Shown here in pieces: positions 1 through 8,441 of a stretch of DNA of 64,000 bases. The stretch is from CAVQCJ01 sp963771835. GTDB lineage: Bacteria; Actinomycetota; Actinomycetes; Prado026. Position 1 is the first letter of the stretch, and each line of letters begins with the position of its first letter. The notes below the pieces were generated by a model, which saw nothing but the letters and a program-made list of their open reading frames with translations, did not search any database and was not told the origin of the DNA. Location of the stretch: positions 124,001 through 188,000 of the forward strand of contig CAVYVA010000002.1 of assembly GCA_963771835.1 (NCBI GenBank), read 5' to 3'. Made by a program: the position numbers and the translations under genes.

Positions 1-2
1 AG

Positions 3-548
3 GTCTTGCGGCTGGGCCAAGACGTCGCCGCAATGAGCGACGGGTACTTCACGACCTCGCCGTGGGGACACTTCGACCCGTCCGGCATCGTCAAGGGCTG
101 GGCCGTCGAGCGGGCTGCACAAGTCCTTCTGGACCACGGATTCCATGATCACTGTGTGGCGGGGGGTGGGGACGTCCAGGTGCATGGCATCCGTGCGGAC
201 GGCTCCCCCTGGGTCGTCGGGATCGCGGACCCGCACCGTCCGCAGGAGGTGCTGGCCACCTTGCCGATGCGGGACGGCGCGGTAGCCACGTCGGGGACAG
301 CCGAACGCGGCGCTCACGTAGTCGACCCGCACACCGGTCGTGCTGCGACCGCTCTGGCCTCGGTGACGCTGGTCGGACGTCACCTCAGCCGTGTCGACGC
401 CTGCGCCACCGCTGCACTGGCCATGGGCTCGGCTTCGCTGAGATGGGTATCGCGGCAGGACGGACTCGAGGCCCTCGTCGTCCACGACCACGGCACTGTC
501 AGCTGGACAGCAGGCTGGCCGGGGACGCGACCGGTCCGGCTGGGCTGA
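3..548 (+). CDS. FAD:protein FMN transferase (ApbE family), C-terminal part
   Basis: The frame is open at the left edge, so the N-terminus lies outside the window and about 181 residues remain. ApbE enzymes attach FMN from FAD to a threonine of flavoproteins such as NqrC/RnfG-type FMN-binding domains. Visible family marks are DPSGIVKGWAVE near the start, the glycine/aspartate motif AGGGDVQVHG, HVVDPHTGR, and the C-terminal segment SRVDACATAALAMG. No flavoprotein substrate is seen next to it, but the redox module at 39.3-41.7 kb is of a type often found with ApbE. The gene converges on the slipin gene. The assignment is firm; the substrate is unknown. Confidence 0.88.
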   Translation, partial: VLRLGQDVAAMSDGYFTTSPWGHFDPSGIVKGWAVERAAQVLLDHGFHDHCVAGGGDVQVHGIRADGSPWVVGIADPHRPQEVLATLPMRDGAVATSGTAERGAHVVDPHTGRAATALASVTLVGRHLSRVDACATAALAMGSASLRWVSRQDGLEALVVHDHGTVSWTAGWPGTRPVRLG

Positions 549-653
549 TTGCGTCGGGGCCGTGCTGCCCGTGCCTCCTGGACACCGGAGCCCCCCAGGA
601 GTAGGTCGACGACCGGTCCGGGCCATCGAAGCCCCACCAGCGAACTCTGAACC

Positions 654-670
654 GCCGGCGCCACGCCGGC
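654..670. terminator. Small hairpin between converging genes
   Basis: A perfect 7-bp stem GCCGGCG/CGCCGGC with a 3-base loop sits between the ends of the ApbE and slipin genes. It has no T-run, which is usual for actinomycete terminators. The call rests on position and structure only. Confidence 0.3.
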
Positions 671-692
671 CTGTGCGCCGATCCTCAGGGGG

Positions 693-1550
693 CTACGCGG
701 CCTCGGACGCCTTGTTCGGGGGCACTGTCGCGATCGACTGCGCCTGGTCGGCTGGTCCCGACCGGGTACCGGCGGCGGCCGCGGACTCGCCGGCGATGAA
801 CGAGCCGAGCTCGGCGATGGTGGTCATGATCGGCGACGGGAACACCACCGTGGTGTTCTTGTCGACACCGATCTCCACCAGGCTCTGCAGGTTCCGTAGC
901 TGGAGGGCCAACGGGTGGGCGACCATGATGTCCGACGCCTCTCCGAGCGCCGCTGCAGCCAGGGACTCGCCCTCGGCATTGATGATCTTCGCCCGCTTCT
1001 CGCGCTCGGCTTCGGCCTGCCTGGCCATGGCACGCTTCATCGCATCAGGCAACTGGATGTCCTTCAGCTCCACCAGGGTCACTTCGACACCCCAGTCGAC
1101 AGTGGTCCTGTCGAGGATCTGGCGGATGTCCATGTTGATCCGGTCGGTCTCTGAGAGGGTCTCGTCCAGCGTGTGCTGACCGACCACCTTGCGCAGCGTC
1201 GTCTGGGCTATCTGGTCGATAGCGGCCAAGACGTTCTCGATCGCGATGACTGACTTCACCGGATCGACCACGCGCGAGTAGGCGACCGCGGAGATGCCGA
1301 CGCTGACGTTGTCGCGGGTGATGATCCCCTGCGACTGGATCGGCATCGTCACGATCCGCAGGGACACCCGGTGCATGACGTCGACGAAGGGGATGATCAC
1401 CCGGAATCCGGGCTCCCGAACGCCCTGGAGGCGGCCGAACCGGAGCACCACGCCACGCTCGTACTGCTTCACAACCCTGATCGCCAGCGCGAACAGCACC
1501 ACGATCAGCAGCACGATGCCGACGAGAACGATGATCTGCACGATGCTCAT
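693..1550 (-). CDS. Slipin / stomatin-like SPFH membrane protein
   Basis: A protein of 285 residues with an N-terminal membrane segment (about residues 3-25) and then an SPFH band-7 domain. The domain shows KQYERGVVLRFGR, PGFRVIIPF and the ILDRTTVDWGVEV region typical of slipins. A charged, probably coiled-coil stretch follows (MARQAEAEREKRAKIINAEGE). Stomatin-type proteins oligomerise at the inner membrane face and organise or protect membrane protein complexes; a paired NfeD protease partner is common but is not seen here. The start is supported by GGGAGG seven bases upstream. It is the last gene of the minus-strand run after the V-type ATPase, stress protein and hydrolase genes, so a role in membrane integrity under stress is inferred. 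Confidence 0.88.
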   Translation of the reverse strand: MSIVQIIVLVGIVLLIVVLFALAIRVVKQYERGVVLRFGRLQGVREPGFRVIIPFVDVMHRVSLRIVTMPIQSQGIITRDNVSVGISAVAYSRVVDPVKSVIAIENVLAAIDQIAQTTLRKVVGQHTLDETLSETDRINMDIRQILDRTTVDWGVEVTLVELKDIQLPDAMKRAMARQAEAEREKRAKIINAEGESLAAAALGEASDIMVAHPLALQLRNLQSLVEIGVDKNTTVVFPSPIMTTIAELGSFIAGESAAAAGTRSGPADQAQSIATVPPNKASEAA

Positions 1551-1640
1551 CAGAGCCTCCCAGGACGGACCGCCCGCTGGTGCCAGCGTGCGCCTGCGTC
1601 GACCGCCCGGCGAGGGTCATAAGTCCTCTCGGGTTCCGGC

Positions 1641-2984
1641 TCACGAGCCGTGGGCGTCGTGACCTGCCCCTGCCAGGTGCCTGCCGAACCAGTCGCCGGC
1701 GAGGCGCGAGACAGCCTCAAGCGCGCCCGCCTCCTCGAACAGGTGGGTGGCGCCGGGCACGATCACGAGCCGGTTCTCGCACCGCAGCCGGGTCTGGGCG
1801 TCCCGGTTCAGCCTGATCACCACGTCGTCGTTGCCGCCGACGACGAGGAGAGTGGGGGCCTTGACCAGACCGAGCCTGGGCCCGGCGAGATCGGGACGAC
1901 CGCCACGCGAGACGACCGCAGCGACGTCAGCGTCCGGGTCCGCGGCGGCCCACAGCGCGGCGCCTGCGCCGGTGCTGGCTCCGAAGTAGCCGATGCGGGC
2001 ACCTGCGGTGTGCGGCTGCGCCCGCAGCCACCGGGTTGCATCCAGGAGCCGGCCGGCCAGCAGACCGATGTCGAACACGTTGCCCCGATCGGACTCCTCC
2101 TCGACCGTGAGCAGGTCGAGCAGCAACGTGCCCAGCCCTGCGGAGTTCAGCGCGCCGGCGACGGACCTGTTCCGCGGGCTGCGCCGCGAGCTGCCACTGC
2201 CGTGCGCGAACAGGACGATCCCCCGGGCGCCGTCGGGCACCGTGAGGCGAGCGGGGAGCCGCACCGCCCCGGCCGGCACCACGACGTCCCCGTCCTCGAA
2301 CGGCAGGCCTGCTGTCCCGGGACGCGCGGCGGCCCGCACCCCCGGCCCGGGCTGCTCGGCGGCCTTGCGCAGCAAGTCGACGACCTCCTCGTCTTGGGTC
2401 TGGGCGAAGTCGTCGTAGAACTGGCCGATGGCTAGGAAATCGCTCGGGGTGGCGAGGCAGACGACCTCGTCCGCGTCCGGCCGCATGCGGCGTTCGACGC
2501 CGACCGGCGCCACCGGCACCGCGAGCACGACCCGTCTCGCGCCTCTGGCCCTCGCCACCTGGCAAGCCATCCGAGCGGTCGACCCCGTCGCGATCCCGTC
2601 ATCCACCACGATGACGGTTCGGCCGGCGAGCGGCACCGACGGACGGTCGCCGCGGAACCGCCGGACCCGCCGCTGCAGCTCTGCCCGCTCCATCTGCTCG
2701 ACCTCGGCGAACTCCCAGGGAGTCACCCCGGCCAGCCGGACGACCTCGTCATCGACGACCCGGGCGTCGCCCTCTCCGATCGCGCCCATGCCCAGCTCGG
2801 GTTGGAACGGCACACCGAGCTTGCGCCCGATGATCACGTCCAGGGGCGCGCCGAGCGCGCGGGCGACCTCGAAGGCGACCGGCACCCCGCCACGCGGCAG
2901 GCCGACCACGACGACGTTCTCGCCGGCCAGAGCCTGCAGGGCACCGGCGAGACGGCGCCCTGCCTCCATGCGGTCGGTGAACAT
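1641..2984 (-). CDS. Phosphoribosyltransferase / alpha-beta hydrolase fusion
   Basis: A two-domain protein of 447 residues. The N-terminal half is a type I phosphoribosyltransferase with the PRPP loop VIVVDDGIATGST and the GLPRGGVPVAFEVA segment. The C-terminal half is a dienelactone-hydrolase-like alpha/beta hydrolase with FAHGSGSS (oxyanion region), nucleophile motif GYFGASTGAG, acid VVGGNDDVV and histidine PGATHLFEE. GGAGGTGGCC before the ATG fixes the start; a longer frame upstream is not coding. The same architecture is known in mycobacterial Rv0571c, a hypoxia (DosR) regulon member of unknown reaction. It lies 25 bases after the universal stress protein gene. The substrates of both domains are unknown. 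A stand-alone relative of the first domain is encoded at 59936-60652. Confidence 0.85.
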   Translation of the reverse strand: MFTDRMEAGRRLAGALQALAGENVVVVGLPRGGVPVAFEVARALGAPLDVIIGRKLGVPFQPELGMGAIGEGDARVVDDEVVRLAGVTPWEFAEVEQMERAELQRRVRRFRGDRPSVPLAGRTVIVVDDGIATGSTARMACQVARARGARRVVLAVPVAPVGVERRMRPDADEVVCLATPSDFLAIGQFYDDFAQTQDEEVVDLLRKAAEQPGPGVRAAARPGTAGLPFEDGDVVVPAGAVRLPARLTVPDGARGIVLFAHGSGSSRRSPRNRSVAGALNSAGLGTLLLDLLTVEEESDRGNVFDIGLLAGRLLDATRWLRAQPHTAGARIGYFGASTGAGAALWAAADPDADVAAVVSRGGRPDLAGPRLGLVKAPTLLVVGGNDDVVIRLNRDAQTRLRCENRLVIVPGATHLFEEAGALEAVSRLAGDWFGRHLAGAGHDAHGS

Positions 2985-3009
2985 GGCCACCTCCAGCGAC
3001 CTTGACCGA

Positions 3010-3477
3010 TCAGGGCACGACCAGGACCGGCGCCTCACTGAGCTCCACCACCTGTTGGGCGACCCGGCCGAGGACCGGCTGCGAGCGGAGCGCCTGTGCG
3101 CAGCGCCCGACGACCACGAGCTCCGCCGCCCATCGGCGCGCCTCGGACACGATCTCGATGCCGGGCTCTCCCGCCAGCTCGACCGTGTCCGCATGGACGT
3201 CTTCGTCGGTCGCGAGCCTCTCGACGTGGTGCAGCAACGCTTCCGCCGAGGTGTGCAGCCGGTCCACCCCCGCTGCCTCGGTCGACGCTCGGGCGAGCGC
3301 ACGGGAGACCACTCCGTCCTGGACGACTGTCACCACGAGCAGCCTGGCGGAGGTGGCGGCCGCGATCGCGATGGCTGTACGCGCGGCGCGAAGGGACTGC
3401 GGCGAGTCATCGACCGCCACGAGGATCCGCGCGGGCGCAGCCTGCGGACCGAGCGCCTGCCCGGCTCCGGTGGTCAT
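3010..3477 (-). CDS. Universal stress protein (UspA family)
   Basis: A single Usp domain of 155 residues. It starts with RILVAVDDSPQSLRAARTA, the first strand and ATP-contact aspartate. It ends with ELVVVGRCAQALRSQPVLG and a final strand APVLVVP. The usual G-x2-G-x9-G(S/T) ATP loop is poorly kept, because the expected glycines after VVGR are replaced, so nucleotide binding is uncertain. The ATG overlaps the stop codon of the ATPase subunit D gene (ATGA), so it is translationally coupled to the V-type ATPase. This coupling is the main reason to read the operon as stress related. A start 17 codons upstream is possible but less likely. Confidence 0.85.
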   Translation of the reverse strand: MTTGAGQALGPQAAPARILVAVDDSPQSLRAARTAIAIAAATSARLLVVTVVQDGVVSRALARASTEAAGVDRLHTSAEALLHHVERLATDEDVHADTVELAGEPGIEIVSEARRWAAELVVVGRCAQALRSQPVLGRVAQQVVELSEAPVLVVP

Positions 3478-4118
3478 GGGCCGACCCCGGCCCGGCTCGG
3501 GCGCACCTCTCGCGAACCGACTGCCCACCTGAGCCGGACCGCCTCTTCGCTCTCATTCTCGGCGAGCATCAGCTCCAGGCCCACCCGCGCCTGTTCCATC
3601 CGGGGGATCCAGTGGTCCTCGATCGCGCGCAGCCGCAGACCAGTCGTGGCGATCTCGTCGTCGACCACGCGCAGAGCCGCCGTCGCCACGGCACAGTCCA
3701 CGACCGCGACGAGCAACGAGCGGTAGGCCGCTGTGGCGACGACGGCGGACGCGCTCGGCGGCACGTGCGCGTCCCGGGGCTCCTGGGGGAGCCGGAGTCT
3801 CGCCTCGGACGGGAAGCGGGCTCCGATCAGGGCCGACCACTCGATGTCCACGTCCGCCGATGGCGATCGAGCCGGCGGGTCAAGCGCCTCCTCCCCGGCG
3901 ATGAGGGCTGCCCGTAGAGCCGACCGCTCGGCATCGGCGACCAGCTGCTCGACCTGGGCGCGGGTGTCCCGGCTCCGTTGCTGGAACAGCGCCTGCTGAC
4001 GGCGAAGGATGACGAGCCTGCGGTCGAGCAGCCCCGAGCTACGGCGAGCCGCCGCCAGCCGGCGGATCAGCCAGGTGCGCCCCGCGCGCCCTGGCGGCAT
4101 CGAGCGCAGGCCGGTCAT
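3474..4118 (-). CDS. V/A-type ATP synthase subunit D (central shaft)
   Basis: A predicted 214-residue protein, close to the usual size of subunit D, the long coiled-coil rotor shaft that turns inside the A3B3 head. The N-terminal basic helix (RLAAARRSSGLLDRRLVILRRQQ) and the C-terminal helix (LRAIEDHWIPRMEQARVGLELMLAENESEE) match the two long helices of the family. The ATG overlaps the end of subunit B (ATGA), and its own stop overlaps the stress-protein start. Position after A and B is the standard order in bacterial and archaeal V-type operons. Confidence 0.85.
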   Translation of the reverse strand: MTGLRSMPPGRAGRTWLIRRLAAARRSSGLLDRRLVILRRQQALFQQRSRDTRAQVEQLVADAERSALRAALIAGEEALDPPARSPSADVDIEWSALIGARFPSEARLRLPQEPRDAHVPPSASAVVATAAYRSLLVAVVDCAVATAALRVVDDEIATTGLRLRAIEDHWIPRMEQARVGLELMLAENESEEAVRLRWAVGSREVRPSRAGVGP

Positions 4119-5524
4119 CGCCGCTCGCTCCGGGACTGTGCGGACTCCGGCGCGTAGTGCAGGTCCAGCTGCGCAGAGGGGATCATCGTCAGCTCTCGAC
4201 GGGGAAGACCCGACAGGACGCGCCAGCAACGCGCAAGCGTCTCGTCCAACGTGCGGCCCTCGTCCGGGCGTTGGTCGAGCAGGATGCTCTCCAGGGCGGT
4301 CTCGAACGCCAGGTAGTCCCGCTCGGTCGGGCCGAGCGCGGGCTCACCCACCAGGTCGGCGAGCTCGCCGACCTGACGGGCGTGCGCCAGGCCGGCCATG
4401 AGCTGGCCCGCCACGTCGAGATGGTCCGCACGCGTACGCCCCGGCCCGGCGCCCTGCCGCATCAGCCGCGACAGCGAGGACAAGGGGTCGACCGGTGGGT
4501 AGACGCCGTGGCCGTTCATCTCGGCGGAGAGCACCACCTGGCCCTCGGTGATGTAGCCCGTGAGGTCCGGCACCGGGTGCGTGATGTCGCCGGCCGGCAT
4601 CGTCAGGACGGGCATCAACGTCAGGGAACCCGGCAGTCCGCGCACCCTGCCACAGCGTTCGTACATGGACGCGAGGTCGCTGTAGAGGTAGCCCGGGAAG
4701 GCGCGGCGGGCCGGGAACTCCCCGCGGGCCGAGGAGACCTCCCTGAGCGCCTCGCAGTAGCTGGTCATGTCGGCCATCACGACGAGCACGTGCCTGCCGA
4801 GAGTGAAGGCCAGGTGCTCGGCGACCGTCAACGCGATCCGCGGCGTGAGGATGCGCTCGATCACGGGGTCGTCGGCTGTGTTGACGACCAGGACCAGCTC
4901 GCCGGCGGCGGAGCGCTCGTCGAGGGTGTCGCGCACGGCAGCCGCCTCGGCGTGCGTAAGGCCCATCCCGGCGAACACCACGCAGAACGGCTCGCCGGCC
5001 GTCGACGACTGCGCGGCGATCTGCGCAGCCAGCTCGAGGTGCGGCAGGCCGGCGACCGAGAACACGGCCAGCTTCTGACCCCGGACCAGGGTGGTGAGGG
5101 CGTCGATCGCACTGACCCCGGTGATCACGGGCTGCGACGGCGGCTCGCGCCGGGTCGGATTCAGCGGGGCTCCAGCGACCGCTGCGGAGGTGGCAGCGAG
5201 GATCGGCGGGCCCCCGTCGGTCGGTTCGCCCCGGCCGTTGCAGCTGCGGCCGAGCCAGGCCTCCCCGACCTGGATGCGCAACGGGCTCCCGTCGAACGAT
5301 GTCCAGGTGTCCTGCGGGTCGATGCCGGCGGTGCCTTCGAGGACCTCGACGACAGCCAGGTCACGGTCGACCTCGAGCACGAGACCGCGCCGGACCTGGC
5401 CGTCCCCGAGGCGTATGCGCGCGAACTCGTCCCAGCCCACACCGTGCACGCCTTCGACGACCAGGAGCGGGCCTTCGACGGACCGTGCTCCGCCGTACTC
5501 GGTACGAGCCCATCCGCCGGTCAC
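4115..5524 (-). CDS. V/A-type ATP synthase subunit B (non-catalytic)
   Basis: A protein of 469 residues, the usual size of the non-catalytic head subunit that alternates with A. Family marks are VITGVSAIDALTTLVRGQKL, PGYLYSDLASMYERCGR and DITHPVPDLTGYITEGQ. In place of a Walker A loop it has FSVAGLPHLEL, as expected for a B subunit that does not hydrolyse ATP. The start overlaps the A subunit stop (ATGA). It would form the A3B3 hexamer with the upstream gene product on the cytoplasmic side of the membrane. Confidence 0.95.
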   Translation of the reverse strand: MTGGWARTEYGGARSVEGPLLVVEGVHGVGWDEFARIRLGDGQVRRGLVLEVDRDLAVVEVLEGTAGIDPQDTWTSFDGSPLRIQVGEAWLGRSCNGRGEPTDGGPPILAATSAAVAGAPLNPTRREPPSQPVITGVSAIDALTTLVRGQKLAVFSVAGLPHLELAAQIAAQSSTAGEPFCVVFAGMGLTHAEAAAVRDTLDERSAAGELVLVVNTADDPVIERILTPRIALTVAEHLAFTLGRHVLVVMADMTSYCEALREVSSARGEFPARRAFPGYLYSDLASMYERCGRVRGLPGSLTLMPVLTMPAGDITHPVPDLTGYITEGQVVLSAEMNGHGVYPPVDPLSSLSRLMRQGAGPGRTRADHLDVAGQLMAGLAHARQVGELADLVGEPALGPTERDYLAFETALESILLDQRPDEGRTLDETLARCWRVLSGLPRRELTMIPSAQLDLHYAPESAQSRSERR

Positions 5525-7248
5525 GGCAACGCCTCGATCCGCTTCAGTACGCTGTCGCGAGCCGCATAGATGGCGGCCACGGCCGACGGGTCGTCGGCCG
5601 GCGCTTCTTCTCTCGCCCGCAGGACGGGGCTGAAGTCGAGCTCCTCCACCGTCGCGGCGGGCACGCCTCGGCCGACAGCCGCCTGTGCGGCGTCCACGAC
5701 GTCGAGCACCATCTGCACCAGTGCGTCGGTGCGCAGTGGCCCGCTGCTCGTGTCGACGGCGCTGAGCGCCGACTGCTGGAGCACGCCTTCGCGCACGAGG
5801 CGTCCTCCCAGCAGCACCACGCGTTCGTACCCGGGGAGCACCCCGGCCCCCATGAGCTCGGCCAACGCCGAGAGGCGGTCCGCCTCCGCGAGCAGCGACG
5901 TCAGCCGCGCTCGGTGCTGAGCCCAGCGTGCGGTTCCGTGGGCGGTGTACCAGCTGCCGAGAGCGGACAGGTCACGCGAGAAGGAGCCCGACCAGGACAC
6001 CGCGGGGTAGTGACGGGCGTAGGCGAGGTCCCGGTCGAGAGTCCACAGCGACCGGACGAACCGCTGCGTGTGCGCCGTGACCGGTTCGGTCATGTCGCCG
6101 CCCTGCGGCGAGACGGCTCCGATCACCGTCACCGACCCCTCGGAACCACCGAGCGTGCGCACCCGGCCCGCGCGCTCGTAGAACGCGGCCAGCGCCGAGG
6201 ACAGACCGGCCGGATAGCCCTCCTCGGCGGGCAGCGCTCCCGTGCGGGACGCGAACTCTCGCAGCGCCTCCGCCCAGCGCGACGTCGAGTCGGCGATCAC
6301 CACAGCGTCGTGGCCCATGTCGCGGTAGAACTCGGCAACGGTCACCGCTGAGTGGATGCTCGCCTCCCGCGCCATCATCGGCATGTTCGAGGTGTTCGCC
6401 AGCACCACCATGCGGTCGATCAACCGACCCCCCGTGACAGGGTCGGAGAGGGCGGCGAACTCGGACAGGACGTCAGCCATCTCGTTGCCGCGCTCGCCAC
6501 ACCCGACGTACACGATGACGTCCGCCTTGCACCACTTGGCGATCTGCTGCAGGAGAACCGTCTTGCCGGTGCCGAAGCCGCCGGGGACGGCCGCGGTCCC
6601 GCCCAGCGTGAGCGGGAACACGGCGTCGATGACCCGCTGCCCGGTCACCAGCGGGCCGTCGGCATCGAGCCGTACGGTCACCGGACGCGGCACCCGCACC
6701 GGCCACCACGAGCTGAGCGTGACCGCCTGCCCGCCCACGACGGCCACGGCGTCGTCGTCGGCACAGTCGCTGGCGTCCCGAACCTGCGACACCGCTCCGC
6801 CGACTCCAGCCGGGACGAGGACTCGGTGCTCGACCGCACGTCCGCGGGCGACCCCGAGGACGGCGCCGGCAACGACGGACTGCCCGGCCGTGACCCCGGG
6901 AACCCACGGCCAGGTCTGCCCTGCGTCGACCGCTGTGCGCGCACCGGCCTCGAGCCAGAGGCCGGCCGCGGTGAGCGGGCGCAGCAGGCCGTCGAACACG
7001 CTGCCGAGAAGTCCGGGGCCCAGCCGCGCAGCGAGCGGGTGCGCGAGCGTCGAGACGGGGTCGCCGACTGCGAGCCCTCCCGTGTACTCGTAGGCCTGGA
7101 TGCCGACGGTGTCCCCGTGGATGGCCACGACCTCGCCGAGCAGGCGGGCAGGGCCGAGCTCGGCCAGCCACGACATCGCCACCTGGTCAAGACCCTCGGC
7201 CTCGACAAGGGGCCCGTCGACCCGGACGACACGGCCGCCGCTGGTCAT
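5521..7248 (-). CDS. V/A-type ATP synthase subunit A (catalytic)
   Basis: A protein of 575 residues. The P-loop PGGFGTGKTVLLQQ places the catalytic lysine near residue 229, close to its place in other A subunits. The A-specific non-homologous insertion after the N-terminal barrel, YVGCGERGNEMADVL and ADSTSRWAEALRE are all present. The ATG at 7248 overlaps the stop of subunit E (ATGA), which marks it as the true start over longer frames upstream. It catalyses ATP hydrolysis or synthesis coupled to rotation of the D/F/K rotor. Confidence 0.95.
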   Translation of the reverse strand: MTSGGRVVRVDGPLVEAEGLDQVAMSWLAELGPARLLGEVVAIHGDTVGIQAYEYTGGLAVGDPVSTLAHPLAARLGPGLLGSVFDGLLRPLTAAGLWLEAGARTAVDAGQTWPWVPGVTAGQSVVAGAVLGVARGRAVEHRVLVPAGVGGAVSQVRDASDCADDDAVAVVGGQAVTLSSWWPVRVPRPVTVRLDADGPLVTGQRVIDAVFPLTLGGTAAVPGGFGTGKTVLLQQIAKWCKADVIVYVGCGERGNEMADVLSEFAALSDPVTGGRLIDRMVVLANTSNMPMMAREASIHSAVTVAEFYRDMGHDAVVIADSTSRWAEALREFASRTGALPAEEGYPAGLSSALAAFYERAGRVRTLGGSEGSVTVIGAVSPQGGDMTEPVTAHTQRFVRSLWTLDRDLAYARHYPAVSWSGSFSRDLSALGSWYTAHGTARWAQHRARLTSLLAEADRLSALAELMGAGVLPGYERVVLLGGRLVREGVLQQSALSAVDTSSGPLRTDALVQMVLDVVDAAQAAVGRGVPAATVEELDFSPVLRAREEAPADDPSAVAAIYAARDSVLKRIEALP

Positions 7249-7754
7249 GGCGCCCACAGTCTCGGTACCTCGTCCCCCAGGCGCTCGAGCATCCGCTCGG
7301 CGAGGCCTTCCAGCGTCAGCTCTGCACGCCGGGAGCCTGCCTCGGCAACCACACCGGACGGGGTTGCCGTGACGACGGCGTCGTCCCCGACCGCCGCCCG
7401 AGCGACCGCGAACAGCCCGGACTGCACCTGCGGCCAGGCAGGGTCGGTCCGCATCGAGCCGACTGCCTCCCGGCAGGCGACGACCAGGTTCTCGTGCGCC
7501 GTTCGCTGGGCGGCCAGGACGACCGCACGAGCGCCGCGGCGCATCCTGGCCGCAGTCACAGCAGACGCGGCCGCTGCCTCCGCACGACCCTGACGCCGCG
7601 CCGCGTCGACGATGTCCCGCGCCCGTGCGTCCGCCCGGGCGAGGATCTCGCGAACCTGCGCCTCGGCAGCGGTGACCTCTCGGTCCGCGTCGGCCTGCGC
7701 GCTGGCCAGCAGCGCTTCCCGGACGGGCGCCAGTGCGGGCGGGAGCGACGGCAT
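7245..7754 (-). CDS. V/A-type ATP synthase subunit E (peripheral stalk)
   Basis: About 169 residues, with a long alanine-, arginine- and glutamate-rich N-terminal helix (roughly 10-90) and a compact C-terminal part ending in ELTLEGLAERMLERLGDEV. This matches subunit E, which pairs with subunit G/H to form the peripheral stalk holding the A3B3 head still. The ATG overlaps the F subunit stop (TGATG). Sequence similarity to the family is low, as usual for stalk subunits, so the call leans on fold pattern and position. Confidence 0.75.
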   Translation of the reverse strand: MPSLPPALAPVREALLASAQADADREVTAAEAQVREILARADARARDIVDAARRQGRAEAAAASAVTAARMRRGARAVVLAAQRTAHENLVVACREAVGSMRTDPAWPQVQSGLFAVARAAVGDDAVVTATPSGVVAEAGSRRAELTLEGLAERMLERLGDEVPRLWAP

Positions 7755-7981
7755 CACGGCAGCACCACGACCAGGGGCCTGGTGGGGACCGGTGCCGCTG
7801 CGAGCTGCTCGCCCAGGACGCGCGCGGCGGCGGGGCTGAGCACGACGACCGCGACATCGGCCTCGTCGCGAGGCCATGCCGCGGCCACCGCGTTGTCGTC
7901 GTCGGCCGTGCGGATGTCGGCGCCGGCCAGCGCGAACCCGCTCACCCGCCCACGCTCCCCGATCACGACGATGCGACCCAT
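7754..7981 (-). CDS. V/A-type ATP synthase subunit F (rotor)
   Basis: A short protein of 75 residues. It begins RIVVIGERGRVSGFALAGADI, the hallmark strand-loop-helix of V-type subunit F, and ends with the AAAPVPTRPLVVVLP strand. Most family members have about 100 residues, so the C-terminal helix that contacts the shaft is missing or very short. It follows the K subunit after four bases. It is expected to bind subunit D in the rotor. Confidence 0.8.
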   Translation of the reverse strand: MGRIVVIGERGRVSGFALAGADIRTADDDNAVAAAWPRDEADVAVVVLSPAAARVLGEQLAAAPVPTRPLVVVLP

Positions 7982-7985
7982 GACG

Positions 7986-8441
7986 TCAGGCCTTCTGGAT
8001 GAGGACCACGGCGACGACCAGCCCGTAGATGGCGATCCCCTCGGCGAGGCCGACGACGACCATCGCCCGACCGAAGAGCTCGGGTCGCTCGCTCATCGCG
8101 GCAAGTGCGGCAGCGCCGGTGTACGCGACGGCGATGGCGGCCCCGATGGACGAGCCGGCCACCGAGATCGCCGCCCCGAGGAGGGCTGCCCAGCTGGCGG
8201 ACGACGCGGTCGCGGCGGCAGCCACCGGGACCAGGGCCGGTGATGCGGGTGAGGCGGCCGACGCGCCGCCGCCGCCGAGGGAGACCAGCAGCACAGCGAG
8301 GGCCCCGACGAGCAGGACGCCACCGGTCACCGCGAGTATCGCGGCTGCTCGGCGGGGCCGGCGTCGCGCGAGGAGCACGGCAGCGGTCACCGCCACGGCG
8401 ATGAGCGGCAGCATGACGAGGGCGGTGATGATCGCAGTCAC
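7986..8441 (-). CDS. V/A-type ATP synthase subunit K (membrane ring proteolipid)
   Basis: A 151-residue membrane protein with four predicted segments (about 3-24, 32-55, 82-104, 124-148). Only the last two form a recognisable proteolipid hairpin: GAAISVAGSSIGAAIAVAY, then VVGLAEGIAIYGLVVAVVL with the ion-carrying glutamate. The first two segments do not resemble a second copy and carry no acidic residue. An Ala/Ser/Pro linker joins the halves. GTG start overlaps the subunit I stop (GTGA), with AGGAGG upstream. The Gln/Thr sodium ligands of NtpK rings are not evident, so proton coupling is more likely, but this is inference. Confidence 0.88.
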   Translation of the reverse strand: MTAIITALVMLPLIAVAVTAAVLLARRRPRRAAAILAVTGGVLLVGALAVLLVSLGGGGASAASPASPALVPVAAAATASSASWAALLGAAISVAGSSIGAAIAVAYTGAAALAAMSERPELFGRAMVVVGLAEGIAIYGLVVAVVLIQKA

